Shown: positions 1 to 5,724, counted from the first letter of the stretch. The stretch is 6,735 nt of DNA from Comamonadaceae bacterium UBA2334 (GCA_002344885.1 DDUQ01000100.1:1-6735); one strand, 5' to 3'. Numbers and translations: made by a program. Notes: generated by a model not told the origin, from the letters alone.

Positions 1-348
1 GGGAATTGCTGTCGAACTCGGGAGGATCGATTAGCCATCACGGGCAAAAAAATCATGAGCGAACGCGTGGGCTCAGTGGTGGCGCGGGGCGACGCAGAAC
101 TGGGTTTCCAGCAAGTGAGTGAGCTGATTTACTTCAAGGAGCTTGACTTCATCGGCACCCTGCCGGAAGAGGTACAGCAGACAATTTTCTTTTCCGCAGC
201 CTTGGTGGAGGGTTCGCAGCAGCCCGAACTGGCCCGTCACCTGCTGCGCTTCCTGACTTCGCCTGCTGTGGCCGACATCGTGCGCGCAACCGGTCTGGAG
301 CCTGTCAATCAGCGGAATGTGCAGGCAGGCCTGGGCAAGCTGCAGTAG
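1..348 (+). CDS. ModA-like periplasmic substrate-binding protein, C-terminal part (partial)
   Basis: The reading frame is open from the first base and ends at a TAG (346-348), so this is the 3' end of a gene that starts outside the window. The segment from about base 58 (SERVGSVVARGDAELGFQQ) through SELIYF, FIGTLPEEVQQT and FFSAALVEGSQQPELARHLL to FLTSPAVADIVRATGLEP matches the C-terminal lobe of the molybdate-binding-protein-like (ModA / PBP type 2) family. In that family a VARGEAELGFQQ.SEL block is followed by a G.LP.EVQ block, an FSA block and a final helix ending in a GLEP-like motif. Such proteins bind a small anion or organic ligand in the periplasm, or occur as stand-alone relatives of ABC transporter binding proteins; the ligand cannot be told. 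The first 10-12 codons fit the family poorly in this frame, while another frame fits better (see findings), so a frameshift is possible. An ATG at 55 is internal to the domain and unlikely to be the true start. The next gene, a porin, is on the same strand 268 bases away. Confidence 0.75.
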   Translation, partial: GNCCRTREDRLAITGKKIMSERVGSVVARGDAELGFQQVSELIYFKELDFIGTLPEEVQQTIFFSAALVEGSQQPELARHLLRFLTSPAVADIVRATGLEPVNQRNVQAGLGKLQ

Positions 349-603
349 GCCCCTGTCGGATCTGATGCCTGCTGAATTCACATTGCCACAGGATGTTCAC
401 CGAAGGTCACCCTTGTCAGTACGCGGGAACACCCGCCTGACCCGCCATGGCACCCTTTGGACGGTGAAGCCTGTAAACCAGCTTGGAACCTGACGAACCA
501 GCTGGTGCAATGGCACTGTGTCGATTTCCCGTGCACTCGAGGACATCGCTCAGTTGATTTGACCCGGATACGTTCGCCATCGTGGCGTTCGATCCAAACA
601 CCA
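349..603 (+). other. Intergenic region upstream of the porin, with repeats but no gene
   Basis: No convincing gene lies here; the open frames are shadows or run into the porin out of frame. Visible structure: a short hairpin GCGGG-aaca-CCCGC at 423-436, without a T tract; an 8-bp direct repeat AACCAGCT at 476-483 and 496-503, the second copy inside the perfect palindrome ACCAGCTGGT (497-506); and a small hairpin CGCCA-tcg-TGGCG at 575-587, in what would be the porin leader. TTGATT (554-559) and TTGACC (559-564) resemble -35 elements, but no matching -10 stands at the right distance, so I call no promoter. The region presumably holds the porin promoter and its control sites. Confidence 0.5.
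476..506. repeat. Direct repeat with 20-bp period, second copy palindromic
   Basis: AACCAGCT occurs at 476-483 and again at 496-503. The start-to-start distance is exactly 20 bp, about two helical turns, so the two copies would face the same side of the DNA. The second is part of the perfect 10-bp palindrome ACCAGCTGGT (497-506); the first reads ACCAGCTTGG (477-486). The spacing and position, about 110-140 bp before the porin start, suit binding sites for a dimeric regulator, but this is inference and the regulator is unknown. Confidence 0.35.
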
Positions 604-610
604 AGAGGAG
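604..610 (+). promoter_or_regulatory. Ribosome binding site that fixes the porin start
   Basis: AGAGGAG stands 6 nt before the ATG at 617. A TTG codon in frame at 614 would lie only 3 nt from this site, so the ATG at 617 is the better start. Confidence 0.85.
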
Positions 611-616
611 ACTTTG

Positions 617-1525
617 ATGAAGCAAATTGCGTTCGTTTTTCTTGCTGCCACGACCTGTGGGTTGAGTGCGGCTCAATCATCAGTCACGCTGTATGGCGTG
701 GCCGACGTGGCCTTGAGCAAGACCACTGGTCTAGCCACCCAAATGGTCAGCAGTGCCACACAGAACAATGGCACCAGTCGCTGGGGGCTGCGTGGTATGG
801 AAGATCTGGGCGGCGGACTGAAGGCGGGTTTCAATTTCGAATCTCAGGTTGGCCTCCAGGACGGCGCTACTTCGGCTGCCTTGTTTGCTCGCGCGGCCAA
901 TATGAGCCTTTCAGGCGGATTCGGCACCGTGAAAGCAGGCCGCTCCCTTACCCCCAGTTGGTTCGGTACGATGGCATGGGAACTGACAGGATCGGCAAAC
1001 TATGCCGTGGTCAACAGCCAATTCGGATACGGCGGTCTCAACTCCAGGCACAACGCCGAGGTCAGCTACACCAGCCCCAATTGGAGTGGATTCAGCCTCA
1101 CAGTGGGGCACCTCTTTGCCGGCAACAATGCCAACGTGGCCAAGAACGATTTCAATCTGATTTACCGCTCGGGCCCACTGGCTGCCTCGCTGGTTTACAA
1201 CAAGATTGACAACAAGGGCAAAAACCTGTCACTGGGCGCGGCCTACAACTTCGGCAGTTTCAAGCTAGCGGGCAGTTTGCAGGATGCTACCGGCGCAAAC
1301 ATGGGCAAAGGCTTCACGTTGGGCGGTACTTTGCCATTGGGCAACCTGTCGTTGACACTGGATGTGGCCCGCGACACCCAAAAGAAAGACACCGACACTT
1401 TGCTGGAAGCCAAGTACGCGCTGTCCAAACGGACATCTTTCTATGGTGTCCTGCTGCATAACGGGGCGGGCAAGGCCGCAAAATCGGTCAACTCGACGGT
1501 CATCGGGATTCGTCACAACTTCTGA
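617..1525 (+). CDS. Outer-membrane porin, Omp32-type Gram-negative porin
   Basis: A 302-residue general-diffusion porin of the betaproteobacterial Omp32 / Gram-negative porin type. It would form a trimeric 16-strand beta-barrel letting small, often anionic, solutes cross the outer membrane. Residues 1-19 are a Sec signal peptide (MKQIAFVFLAATTCGLSAA). Cleavage before Gln20 would give the mature end QSSVTLYGVAD typical of the family. Further hallmarks: RWGLRGMEDLGGGLKAGFNFES (strands 2-3) in the N-terminal third; FGTVKAGRSLTPSW leading to the constriction loop; alternating-residue beta strands throughout; and the C-terminal IGIRHNF, whose final Phe is the BAM recognition signal. It is somewhat shorter than the roughly 330-380 residues common for these porins. 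The start is set by the AGAGGAG site; an in-frame TTG one codon earlier is rejected. A strong terminator 44 bases downstream indicates that the transcript ends here. The ligand preference cannot be read from sequence; the upstream binding-protein gene on the same strand may be related in substrate, but that is speculation. Confidence 0.95.
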   Translation: MKQIAFVFLAATTCGLSAAQSSVTLYGVADVALSKTTGLATQMVSSATQNNGTSRWGLRGMEDLGGGLKAGFNFESQVGLQDGATSAALFARAANMSLSGGFGTVKAGRSLTPSWFGTMAWELTGSANYAVVNSQFGYGGLNSRHNAEVSYTSPNWSGFSLTVGHLFAGNNANVAKNDFNLIYRSGPLAASLVYNKIDNKGKNLSLGAAYNFGSFKLAGSLQDATGANMGKGFTLGGTLPLGNLSLTLDVARDTQKKDTDTLLEAKYALSKRTSFYGVLLHNGAGKAAKSVNSTVIGIRHNF

Positions 1526-1568
1526 TTCGGGCTGGCAAGCTATCCCGCGTTTCTGTTCCAAGGTTGAC

Positions 1569-1602
1569 ACCGCCGCACAGGCAACCGTGCGGCGGTTTTT
1601 TT
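1569..1602 (+). terminator. Rho-independent terminator of the porin gene
   Basis: A perfect 10-bp stem, ACCGCCGCAC (1569-1578) with GTGCGGCGGT (1587-1596), encloses an 8-nt loop and runs into seven consecutive T (1596-1602). It lies 44 bases after the porin stop codon. On the opposite strand no T tract follows the stem, so it should work only for the porin transcript and not for the convergent mnmA operon. Confidence 0.95.
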
Positions 1603-1635
1603 GTTGAAACGGATGCGTGTCATTCCGGATGCAAT

Positions 1636-1652
1636 CTGCCGCAAGCCGGCAG
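1636..1652. repeat. Perfect 6-bp inverted repeat in the convergent intergenic region
   Basis: CTGCCG-caagc-CGGCAG forms a perfect hairpin about 95 bases beyond the mnmA stop on the minus strand. No T tract follows on either strand, so it is not a standard intrinsic terminator. It could mark the 3' end of the mnmA message or aid Rho-dependent termination. The rest of 1603-1746 holds no gene that I can support. Confidence 0.3.
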
Positions 1653-1746
1653 CGCATGCCACCACGCAGATCAAAACAAACAGCAACCAGTCAGGGAAAA
1701 GTCGGCTTCAGGGCCCCGTCAGTGGGCAAAGCTCGCCCTGCCTTGC

Positions 1747-2949
1747 TCACGCAATCACCCCGCCGCCCAGGCACACTTCCCCGTCATACAGCACCGCCGA
1801 CTGACCAGGGGTCACCGCCCATTGCGGCTCGTCAAACGCGAGGCTGATGGCCGAGGCATCTGCCCCGCCGGTCAGCGAGCCTGGCAGGGGCGCAGCCGAC
1901 AACCAGCAGGGTGCATCGCTCTGGCGGTAGCGGGTCTTGGCTGAGAGGCGGCGGGCAGGCGTGCCGCTGGGTCCGGTGGTGTCCAGGGCCGGCGCGGCAC
2001 CTGCGGTCCAGCTCAGGTCTTGTGCGGTCAGGCCCTCGCTCAGCAACCAGGGGTGGTCGTGGCCCTGCACCACCCACAGGGTGTTGGTTTTCACGTCCTT
2101 GCGGGCCACGAACCAGGGGGCATGTTCACCGCCGCCCTTCTGCGCGCCCTTTTCCTTCACGCCACCGATGCCCAGCCCCTGGCGCTGGCCCAGGGTATAA
2201 AAACTCAGGCCCACATGTTTGCCGATGGTGTGGCCACGGTCGTTCCGGATGGGGCCGGGCGCGTGGGCGATGTAGCGGTTCAGGAAATCACGGAAGGGCC
2301 GTTCGCCGATGAAGCAGATGCCGGTACTGTCCTTCTTTCTGGCGTTGGGCAGACCTATCTCTGCGGCAATGCGGCGCACCTCTGTTTTGTGCAGCTCGCC
2401 CACGGGGAACAGGGTTTGTGCCAACTGCGCCTGCGTGAGGCGGTGCAGAAAGTAGCTCTGGTCTTTGCTGGGGTCCAGGCCCTTGAGCAGCTCGAAACGG
2501 CCATCACCCAGGCGGGACGTGCCCACGGGCAGTTCCACGCCATCGCTCCCTATACAACGCACCCGGGCATAGTGCCCGGTGGCGATCTTGTCGGCCCCCA
2601 GGCGCAAGGCATGGTCCAGAAACGCCTTGAACTTGATTTCGGCGTTGCACAGGATGTCAGGGTTGGGCGTGCGCCCGGCCTGGTATTCGCGCAGGAATTC
2701 GGCAAACACCCGGTCTTTGTATTCGGCCGCGAAGTTGACGTGCTCGATGTCGATGCCGATCACGTCGGCCACGCTGGCCGCGTCCAGCCAGTCCTGACGG
2801 CTGGAACAGTATTCACTGTCGTCGTCATCTTCCCAATTTTTCATGAAGATGCCGATGACCTCGTACCCTGCCTGCTTCAGCAGGTACGCGCTCACGGAAG
2901 AATCCACGCCACCGGACAACCCGACGACGACTTTGGGCTTTGCACTCAT
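1747..2949 (-). CDS. mnmA: tRNA-specific 2-thiouridylase MnmA
   Basis: A 400-residue cytoplasmic enzyme that adenylates U34 of tRNA-Lys, tRNA-Glu and tRNA-Gln and replaces its C2 oxygen with sulfur (s2U34). The sulfur comes as persulfide from the IscS/Tus relay. Visible features: the PP-loop SGGVDSS at residues 12-18; the family signature FMKNWEDDDDSEYC at 35-48; PNPDILCNAEIKF with the first catalytic cysteine, Cys101; TGHYAR at 124-129; and DSTGICFIGER with the second, Cys212. Both equivalents of E. coli Cys102 and Cys199 are therefore present. The C-terminal beta-barrel domain ends at GEVCLGGGVIA. It is about 30 residues longer than the E. coli protein (368), because of short insertions near 131-143 and in the C-terminal domain around 318-365. 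The ATG is chosen because MSAKPKVVVGLSGG aligns with family N termini. No clear Shine-Dalgarno precedes it, and the start lies in a hairpin (see separate entry). It follows the flavoprotein gene by 43 bases and is probably co-transcribed with it. Confidence 0.98.
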   Translation of the reverse strand: MSAKPKVVVGLSGGVDSSVSAYLLKQAGYEVIGIFMKNWEDDDDSEYCSSRQDWLDAASVADVIGIDIEHVNFAAEYKDRVFAEFLREYQAGRTPNPDILCNAEIKFKAFLDHALRLGADKIATGHYARVRCIGSDGVELPVGTSRLGDGRFELLKGLDPSKDQSYFLHRLTQAQLAQTLFPVGELHKTEVRRIAAEIGLPNARKKDSTGICFIGERPFRDFLNRYIAHAPGPIRNDRGHTIGKHVGLSFYTLGQRQGLGIGGVKEKGAQKGGGEHAPWFVARKDVKTNTLWVVQGHDHPWLLSEGLTAQDLSWTAGAAPALDTTGPSGTPARRLSAKTRYRQSDAPCWLSAAPLPGSLTGGADASAISLAFDEPQWAVTPGQSAVLYDGEVCLGGGVIA

Positions 2950-2967
2950 CGGTGAATTATCCGATGA
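2946..2967 (-). promoter_or_regulatory. Hairpin enclosing the mnmA start codon
   Basis: On the + strand TCATCGG (2946-2952) and CCGATGA (2961-2967) are perfect inverted repeats around the 8-nt loop TGAATTAT. In the mnmA message the second arm reads CCGATGA and contains the initiator ATG (2949-2947). Folding would therefore hide the start codon. No purine-rich ribosome binding site stands at the usual distance. The hairpin may limit initiation unless ribosomes arriving from the upstream flavoprotein gene open it. That role is inference; the repeat itself is directly visible. Confidence 0.45.
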
Positions 2968-2992
2968 CCGCGTCCCGCCCCACCGTCATCTG

Positions 2993-4255
2993 TCAGCCGA
3001 GCATGGCCTTCCACATGCCATTGCCCCAGCTGACAGCCCCGGCGCCCGAGCGGGCGTTGTGCACCGCGTCGACCGAAAATTTGAGCTTGGGTGGCTGGCC
3101 GGGCTGCATGCTCGACGCCACGTTGATGTTGATGGCGGTGTCGTGTGTGACGTTGGCCCAGCAGATGCCCAGAGGCAAATCGACCGTACCGGTTGGCTCG
3201 GCAATGACCGTTCCGGCCACGCGCGCCAGGATGTCTTCTGCCACCTGTTTACCAGTGTTGAACGCAACATGCCCGCTTTTGGGCAGCGGCGTACCTTGTG
3301 CGTCACCGATCACATAGATCTTGTCGTCGGCCTGAGACAGGAAGCGCGGCAGCTTGACGGCCGCCCAGCGCTCGCCCAGACCGGCCTGGCGCACCAGGCC
3401 GCTGGCACGCATGGGCAGCACCAGGTTTGCATGCTGGAACGCAATGTCGCCATCGCTGGTTTGCAAGGTTCGCTTGCCCATGTCCACTGCATTGATGTCG
3501 GTGCTGGGCAGGTATTCGATCTGTGCGCCGTAAACCGACTTCATCGCATTCAGAATGGGCTGGGCTATGGGCGGTGGCGTGGGCGCAGGGTTGGCATCAA
3601 GGATCAGTATCTTGCCCTTCGTACCGCGTTTCTTCATTTGCTCGGCGATCAGGAAGGCGCGTTCGTACGGGGCCGGGGGGCATCGGTAAGGCGGCTTGGG
3701 CGCGCTGATGACGAATGTGCCGCCATTCGTCAGGAAAGCGTCCACCTCTCGCTTGACTGCTGCCTGCTCGAACGCGCGAAACCCCACGGGCAGTTGATCC
3801 CGTGCCTGTGCGTAACCGGCAATCGCCTCCTCCATGTACTCGATGCCAGGGGACAACACCAGAAAGTCGTACCCGATACGCTGGCTGGCCGTGACCACCT
3901 GAGCCTTCACGCGGTCAATCTCCAGCGCCCTTTCACGCACGCGGCGCACACCCAACTCGTCCAGTTTGGCGTAGCTGCGCTGAAAGTCGGCAGCAGGTTG
4001 CAGCCCCACGATGTAGTGGGCACTCAACGGACATGACATGAAGCCTTCATTGGGCTCGATGAGCGTGACCTGCACGCTGGCGTCCGCCTGCAGTGCACGC
4101 ACCACCGCCAAACCGCCCCAGCCACCACCGACCACCACCACGCGCGCTTTGGCCGACGTCCCAATGGACGCGCAACCAGTGGCCAGCGCCGTCAGGCCCA
4201 ATGCTGTGCCTTGCAGCACATGCCGACGAGTGAGGGGGTGAGGTGTTGCGTGCAT
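2993..4255 (-). CDS. fccB: FccB/SoxF-type flavocytochrome c sulfide dehydrogenase flavoprotein, Tat-exported
   Basis: A 420-residue periplasmic FAD enzyme of the flavocytochrome c sulfide dehydrogenase / sulfide:quinone oxidoreductase group. In known systems it oxidises sulfide (or sulfane sulfur) to polysulfide or sulfur and passes electrons to a cytochrome c subunit. Residues 9-27 form a twin-arginine signal: TRRHVLQG, a hydrophobic stretch, then ATGC; Cys28 could be a lipid-attachment site, though the residues before it are not an ideal lipobox. Further: the Rossmann motif VVVVGGGWGG (39-48); MSCPLSAHY with Cys75, the position of the covalent FAD-linking cysteine in FccB; PPYRCPPAPYERA with Cys192; IYVIGDAQG (313-321), the second FAD-binding motif; and GICWANVTHD with Cys365, which with Cys192 should make the redox disulfide. 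The last 70 residues fit the FCSD flavin-binding C-terminal domain. The ATG at 4255 is chosen because AGGAGA lies 5 nt upstream and the Tat motif follows at once; the 40-codon extension upstream has no such support. No cytochrome c (FccA/SoxE) gene is adjacent. The exact substrate is unproven. Confidence 0.88.
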   Translation of the reverse strand: MHATPHPLTRRHVLQGTALGLTALATGCASIGTSAKARVVVVGGGWGGLAVVRALQADASVQVTLIEPNEGFMSCPLSAHYIVGLQPAADFQRSYAKLDELGVRRVRERALEIDRVKAQVVTASQRIGYDFLVLSPGIEYMEEAIAGYAQARDQLPVGFRAFEQAAVKREVDAFLTNGGTFVISAPKPPYRCPPAPYERAFLIAEQMKKRGTKGKILILDANPAPTPPPIAQPILNAMKSVYGAQIEYLPSTDINAVDMGKRTLQTSDGDIAFQHANLVLPMRASGLVRQAGLGERWAAVKLPRFLSQADDKIYVIGDAQGTPLPKSGHVAFNTGKQVAEDILARVAGTVIAEPTGTVDLPLGICWANVTHDTAININVASSMQPGQPPKLKFSVDAVHNARSGAGAVSWGNGMWKAMLG

Positions 4256-4260
4256 GCGTG

Positions 4261-4266
4261 TCTCCT
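4261..4266 (-). promoter_or_regulatory. Ribosome binding site that fixes the fccB start
   Basis: AGGAGA on the minus strand stands 5 nt before the ATG at 4255. It decides against an in-frame start 40 codons further upstream (4375), which would put the Tat signal deep inside the protein. Confidence 0.85.
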
Positions 4267-4294
4267 GTTGGCTTTGATCACATCTGAAGGCGTT

Positions 4295-4319
4295 GAATAC
4301 CCTACAAGGTATGGCATTC
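4295..4319. promoter_or_regulatory. Possible operator: inverted repeat upstream of fccB
   Basis: ATACC (4297-4301) and GGTAT (4308-4312) form a perfect 5-bp dyad around CTACAA, and the outer flanks GAAT (4295-4298) and ATTC (4316-4319) are also complementary. It lies about 40-65 bases before the fccB start, in the 148-bp gap that separates the gene from the permease gene, where a promoter would be expected. I see no convincing -35/-10 pair. The arms do not match the ATTC-N8-GAAT operator known for SqrR/BigR sulfide sensors. Confidence 0.25.
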
Positions 4320-4403
4320 AGTCTAATCATGCGCAACGACAACACCATTCGGTGGAAACCCCTACCAGCCGCCATTGCAAGCCATTCAGGGTCCGCTGTT
4401 CAC

Positions 4404-5201
4404 TCAGCTTTTCAGAAAAAACAGCACCGCCATCAACAGCCCGATGCCGATCACCAGGCTGCGTACCCAGGCCACCGGCATCCACTTGGCCAGCCGGGCC
4501 CCGGTCACACCGCCCACCGTCGCGCAGGCCATCATGAGCACCGCCTGCGGCCAGACAATGGCCCCCGCCACCGCGAACGCCACCACCGACAGCAATGACA
4601 GCACGAACGAGTTGTAATTTTTCAGTGCGTTGGCGGTGTGGATGCGCGACTCACCCGTGAGCGTGTACAACGCCATCAGCAAGATGCCCAGGCCGCCGTT
4701 GAAGTAGCCGCCATAAACGGACACCAGCATCAGGCCCGGCATGCGCCAACGTGCCATCGCGGTCGACTCGGCACCGTCTTGCCCCACCCGGCGGCCCAAC
4801 TGCGCCAGCCGAGGCCCGAGGGCAAACAACACCGTGGCAAACAGCAGGAGCCACGGCACCAACCCGGCAAACACCTTGGCCGGCGTGACCAGCAGCAGCA
4901 ACGCGCCACACACCCCGCCCACCGCCGCCACCAGCGCCTCGCGCTTCAACAACCCCCGGTCCAACGCACCCAACTCGGCGCGAAAGCCCCACACGCTACC
5001 CAGGTAACCCGGGCTCACCGCCAATGCACTGGTGGCGTTGGCGGCAATGGGCGGCACACCTGTGAACACCAGGGCGGGAAGGGTCAGGAAACTGCCCCCG
5101 CCCGCGATGGCATTGAGCACCCCGGCACCGAATGCGGCTGCTGCCAGCAGTGCCCAATTGCCCCAAGCCAGCCAGAGTGTGGTCGCATCGCCGCCGCTCA
5201 T
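4404..5201 (-). CDS. TauE/SafE family membrane permease (putative sulfur-anion exporter)
   Basis: A 265-residue inner-membrane protein of the TauE/SafE (formerly DUF81) family. Characterised members have been linked to export of sulfite or sulfoacetate, or to uptake of other small anions. It is strongly hydrophobic, with about eight membrane segments. The two internally related halves each open with a family glycine motif: GVLNAIAGGGSFLTLPAL (residues 27-44) and YGGYFNGGLGILLMALY in the second half. ANALKNYNSFVLSLLS follows, and the protein ends in LLMAVLFFLKS. Length is normal. The start is taken as the ATG at 5201, which overlaps the Nudix stop codon as ATGA (5198-5201), suggesting translational coupling; a GTG eight codons upstream (5225) is possible but less likely, and no strong ribosome site is seen for either. 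The next gene is a sulfide-oxidising flavoprotein, so a role in disposing of oxidised sulfur species such as sulfite is a reasonable inference, not a demonstration. Confidence 0.9.
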   Translation of the reverse strand: MSGGDATTLWLAWGNWALLAAAAFGAGVLNAIAGGGSFLTLPALVFTGVPPIAANATSALAVSPGYLGSVWGFRAELGALDRGLLKREALVAAVGGVCGALLLLVTPAKVFAGLVPWLLLFATVLFALGPRLAQLGRRVGQDGAESTAMARWRMPGLMLVSVYGGYFNGGLGILLMALYTLTGESRIHTANALKNYNSFVLSLLSVVAFAVAGAIVWPQAVLMMACATVGGVTGARLAKWMPVAWVRSLVIGIGLLMAVLFFLKS

Positions 5202-5692
5202 GCCGGAGCCCGCCCGGTGAGCCACACCGACGCATCGGTCTGCACTAAAGCCAGCGGATAGCGCTGGCCTGCCAGGTGGTCTTCGATGCAGCGCAGCACC
5301 AGCGGGCTGCGGTGCCGGTGGGCAGTAGCCCGCACTTCGTCAGGGGTCATCCACACCGTGCGCACGATGCCATCGTCCAACCGCCGACCTGCCTGTGTAG
5401 GCCCCAACTGCCCGGTATACGCCAGCCGGAGGTAGGTCACATCCTCTCCGCTCGCCGGGCGCTGGAAGCGCGACAGGTAGATGCCCACCAGTGCTTCAGG
5501 CGTGAAGGTATGGGTGGTTTCTTCCAGTGCCTCACGCGCCACGCCCTGCTCGGGGCTTTCGCCCGGGTCCAGGTGACCCGCAGGATTGTTGAGTTTCATG
5601 CCTTCTGGCGTGTGTTCTTCGACCAGCAGGTAGCGGCCATCGCGCTCGATGATGGCGGCCACGGTGACGGAGGGTTTCCAGCGTTGTGTCAT
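5198..5692 (-). CDS. nudJ: Nudix hydrolase, NudJ-like
   Basis: A 164-residue cytoplasmic Nudix phosphohydrolase. E. coli NudJ (153 residues) removes phosphate from nucleoside tri- and diphosphates and acts on the thiamin precursor HMP-pyrophosphate. The resemblance runs the whole length: WKPSVTVAAII at the N terminus, LLVEEHT, NNPAGHLDPGES, then after the Nudix box VTYLRLAY, RRLDDGIVRTVWMTPDEV, and RSPLVLRCIEDHLAGQRYPL near the C terminus. The Nudix box (G39-x5-E45-x7-R53-E54-x2-E57-E58) keeps all metal-binding glutamates, but the usual late Gly is Thr60. The ATG at 5692 is chosen because it gives the family N terminus. The frame stays open to a TTG at 5767, but those 25 residues have no family support. 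No clear ribosome site is visible; a strong inverted repeat lies just upstream instead. The stop overlaps the permease start by 4 bases. In E. coli nudJ directly precedes mnmA; here two genes stand between them. Confidence 0.9.
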   Translation of the reverse strand: MTQRWKPSVTVAAIIERDGRYLLVEEHTPEGMKLNNPAGHLDPGESPEQGVAREALEETTHTFTPEALVGIYLSRFQRPASGEDVTYLRLAYTGQLGPTQAGRRLDDGIVRTVWMTPDEVRATAHRHRSPLVLRCIEDHLAGQRYPLALVQTDASVWLTGRAPA

Positions 5693-5706
5693 CCGCGCAT
5701 GGTAAG

Positions 5707-5724
5707 CGGTGCCGACCGGCACCG
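5707..5724. repeat. Perfect 8-bp inverted repeat just upstream of nudJ
   Basis: CGGTGCCG (5707-5714), AC, CGGCACCG (5717-5724). As RNA on the nudJ side it would form a 7-bp GC-rich stem with a 4-nt loop, ending 14 nt before the ATG at 5692. That is about where a ribosome site would normally begin. It may be a leader hairpin or a DNA operator; the sequence does not say which. Confidence 0.5.

Noticed and set aside
423..436. Hairpin after the binding-protein gene as an intrinsic terminator
   Set aside because: The stem is only 5 bp and no T tract follows.
457..1209. 250-codon frame overlapping the porin
   Set aside because: It is an out-of-frame shadow of the porin with no family resemblance; the porin has signal peptide, ribosome site and terminator.
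1724..1738. GGGC-GCCC hairpin just beyond mnmA as its terminator
   Set aside because: Only 4 bp, and no adjoining T tract on the minus strand.
2020..2955. 311-codon plus-strand open frame opposite mnmA
   Set aside because: It lies wholly antisense to a certain mnmA with all catalytic motifs, and has no recognisable domain.
2953..2963. GATAAT-like -10 element for a dedicated mnmA promoter (minus strand)
   Set aside because: No -35 element at 16-18 bp; the CTGACA upstream is too far away, and the sequence is better explained as the loop and arm of the start-codon hairpin.
2843..4036. Long 397-codon plus-strand open frame across the fccB-mnmA region
   Set aside because: It is antisense to fccB and mnmA, begins inside mnmA, resembles no protein family, and its composition follows from the GC-rich codon use of the real genes.
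4256..4375. N-terminal extension of fccB by 40 codons
   Set aside because: No family support, no ribosome site, and it would bury the Tat signal; the ATG at 4255 has AGGAGA at the right distance.
4638..5261. 207-codon plus-strand frame opposite the permease gene
   Set aside because: Very rich in Gln, His, Arg and Pro, as expected for the antisense of a hydrophobic membrane protein; no domain visible.
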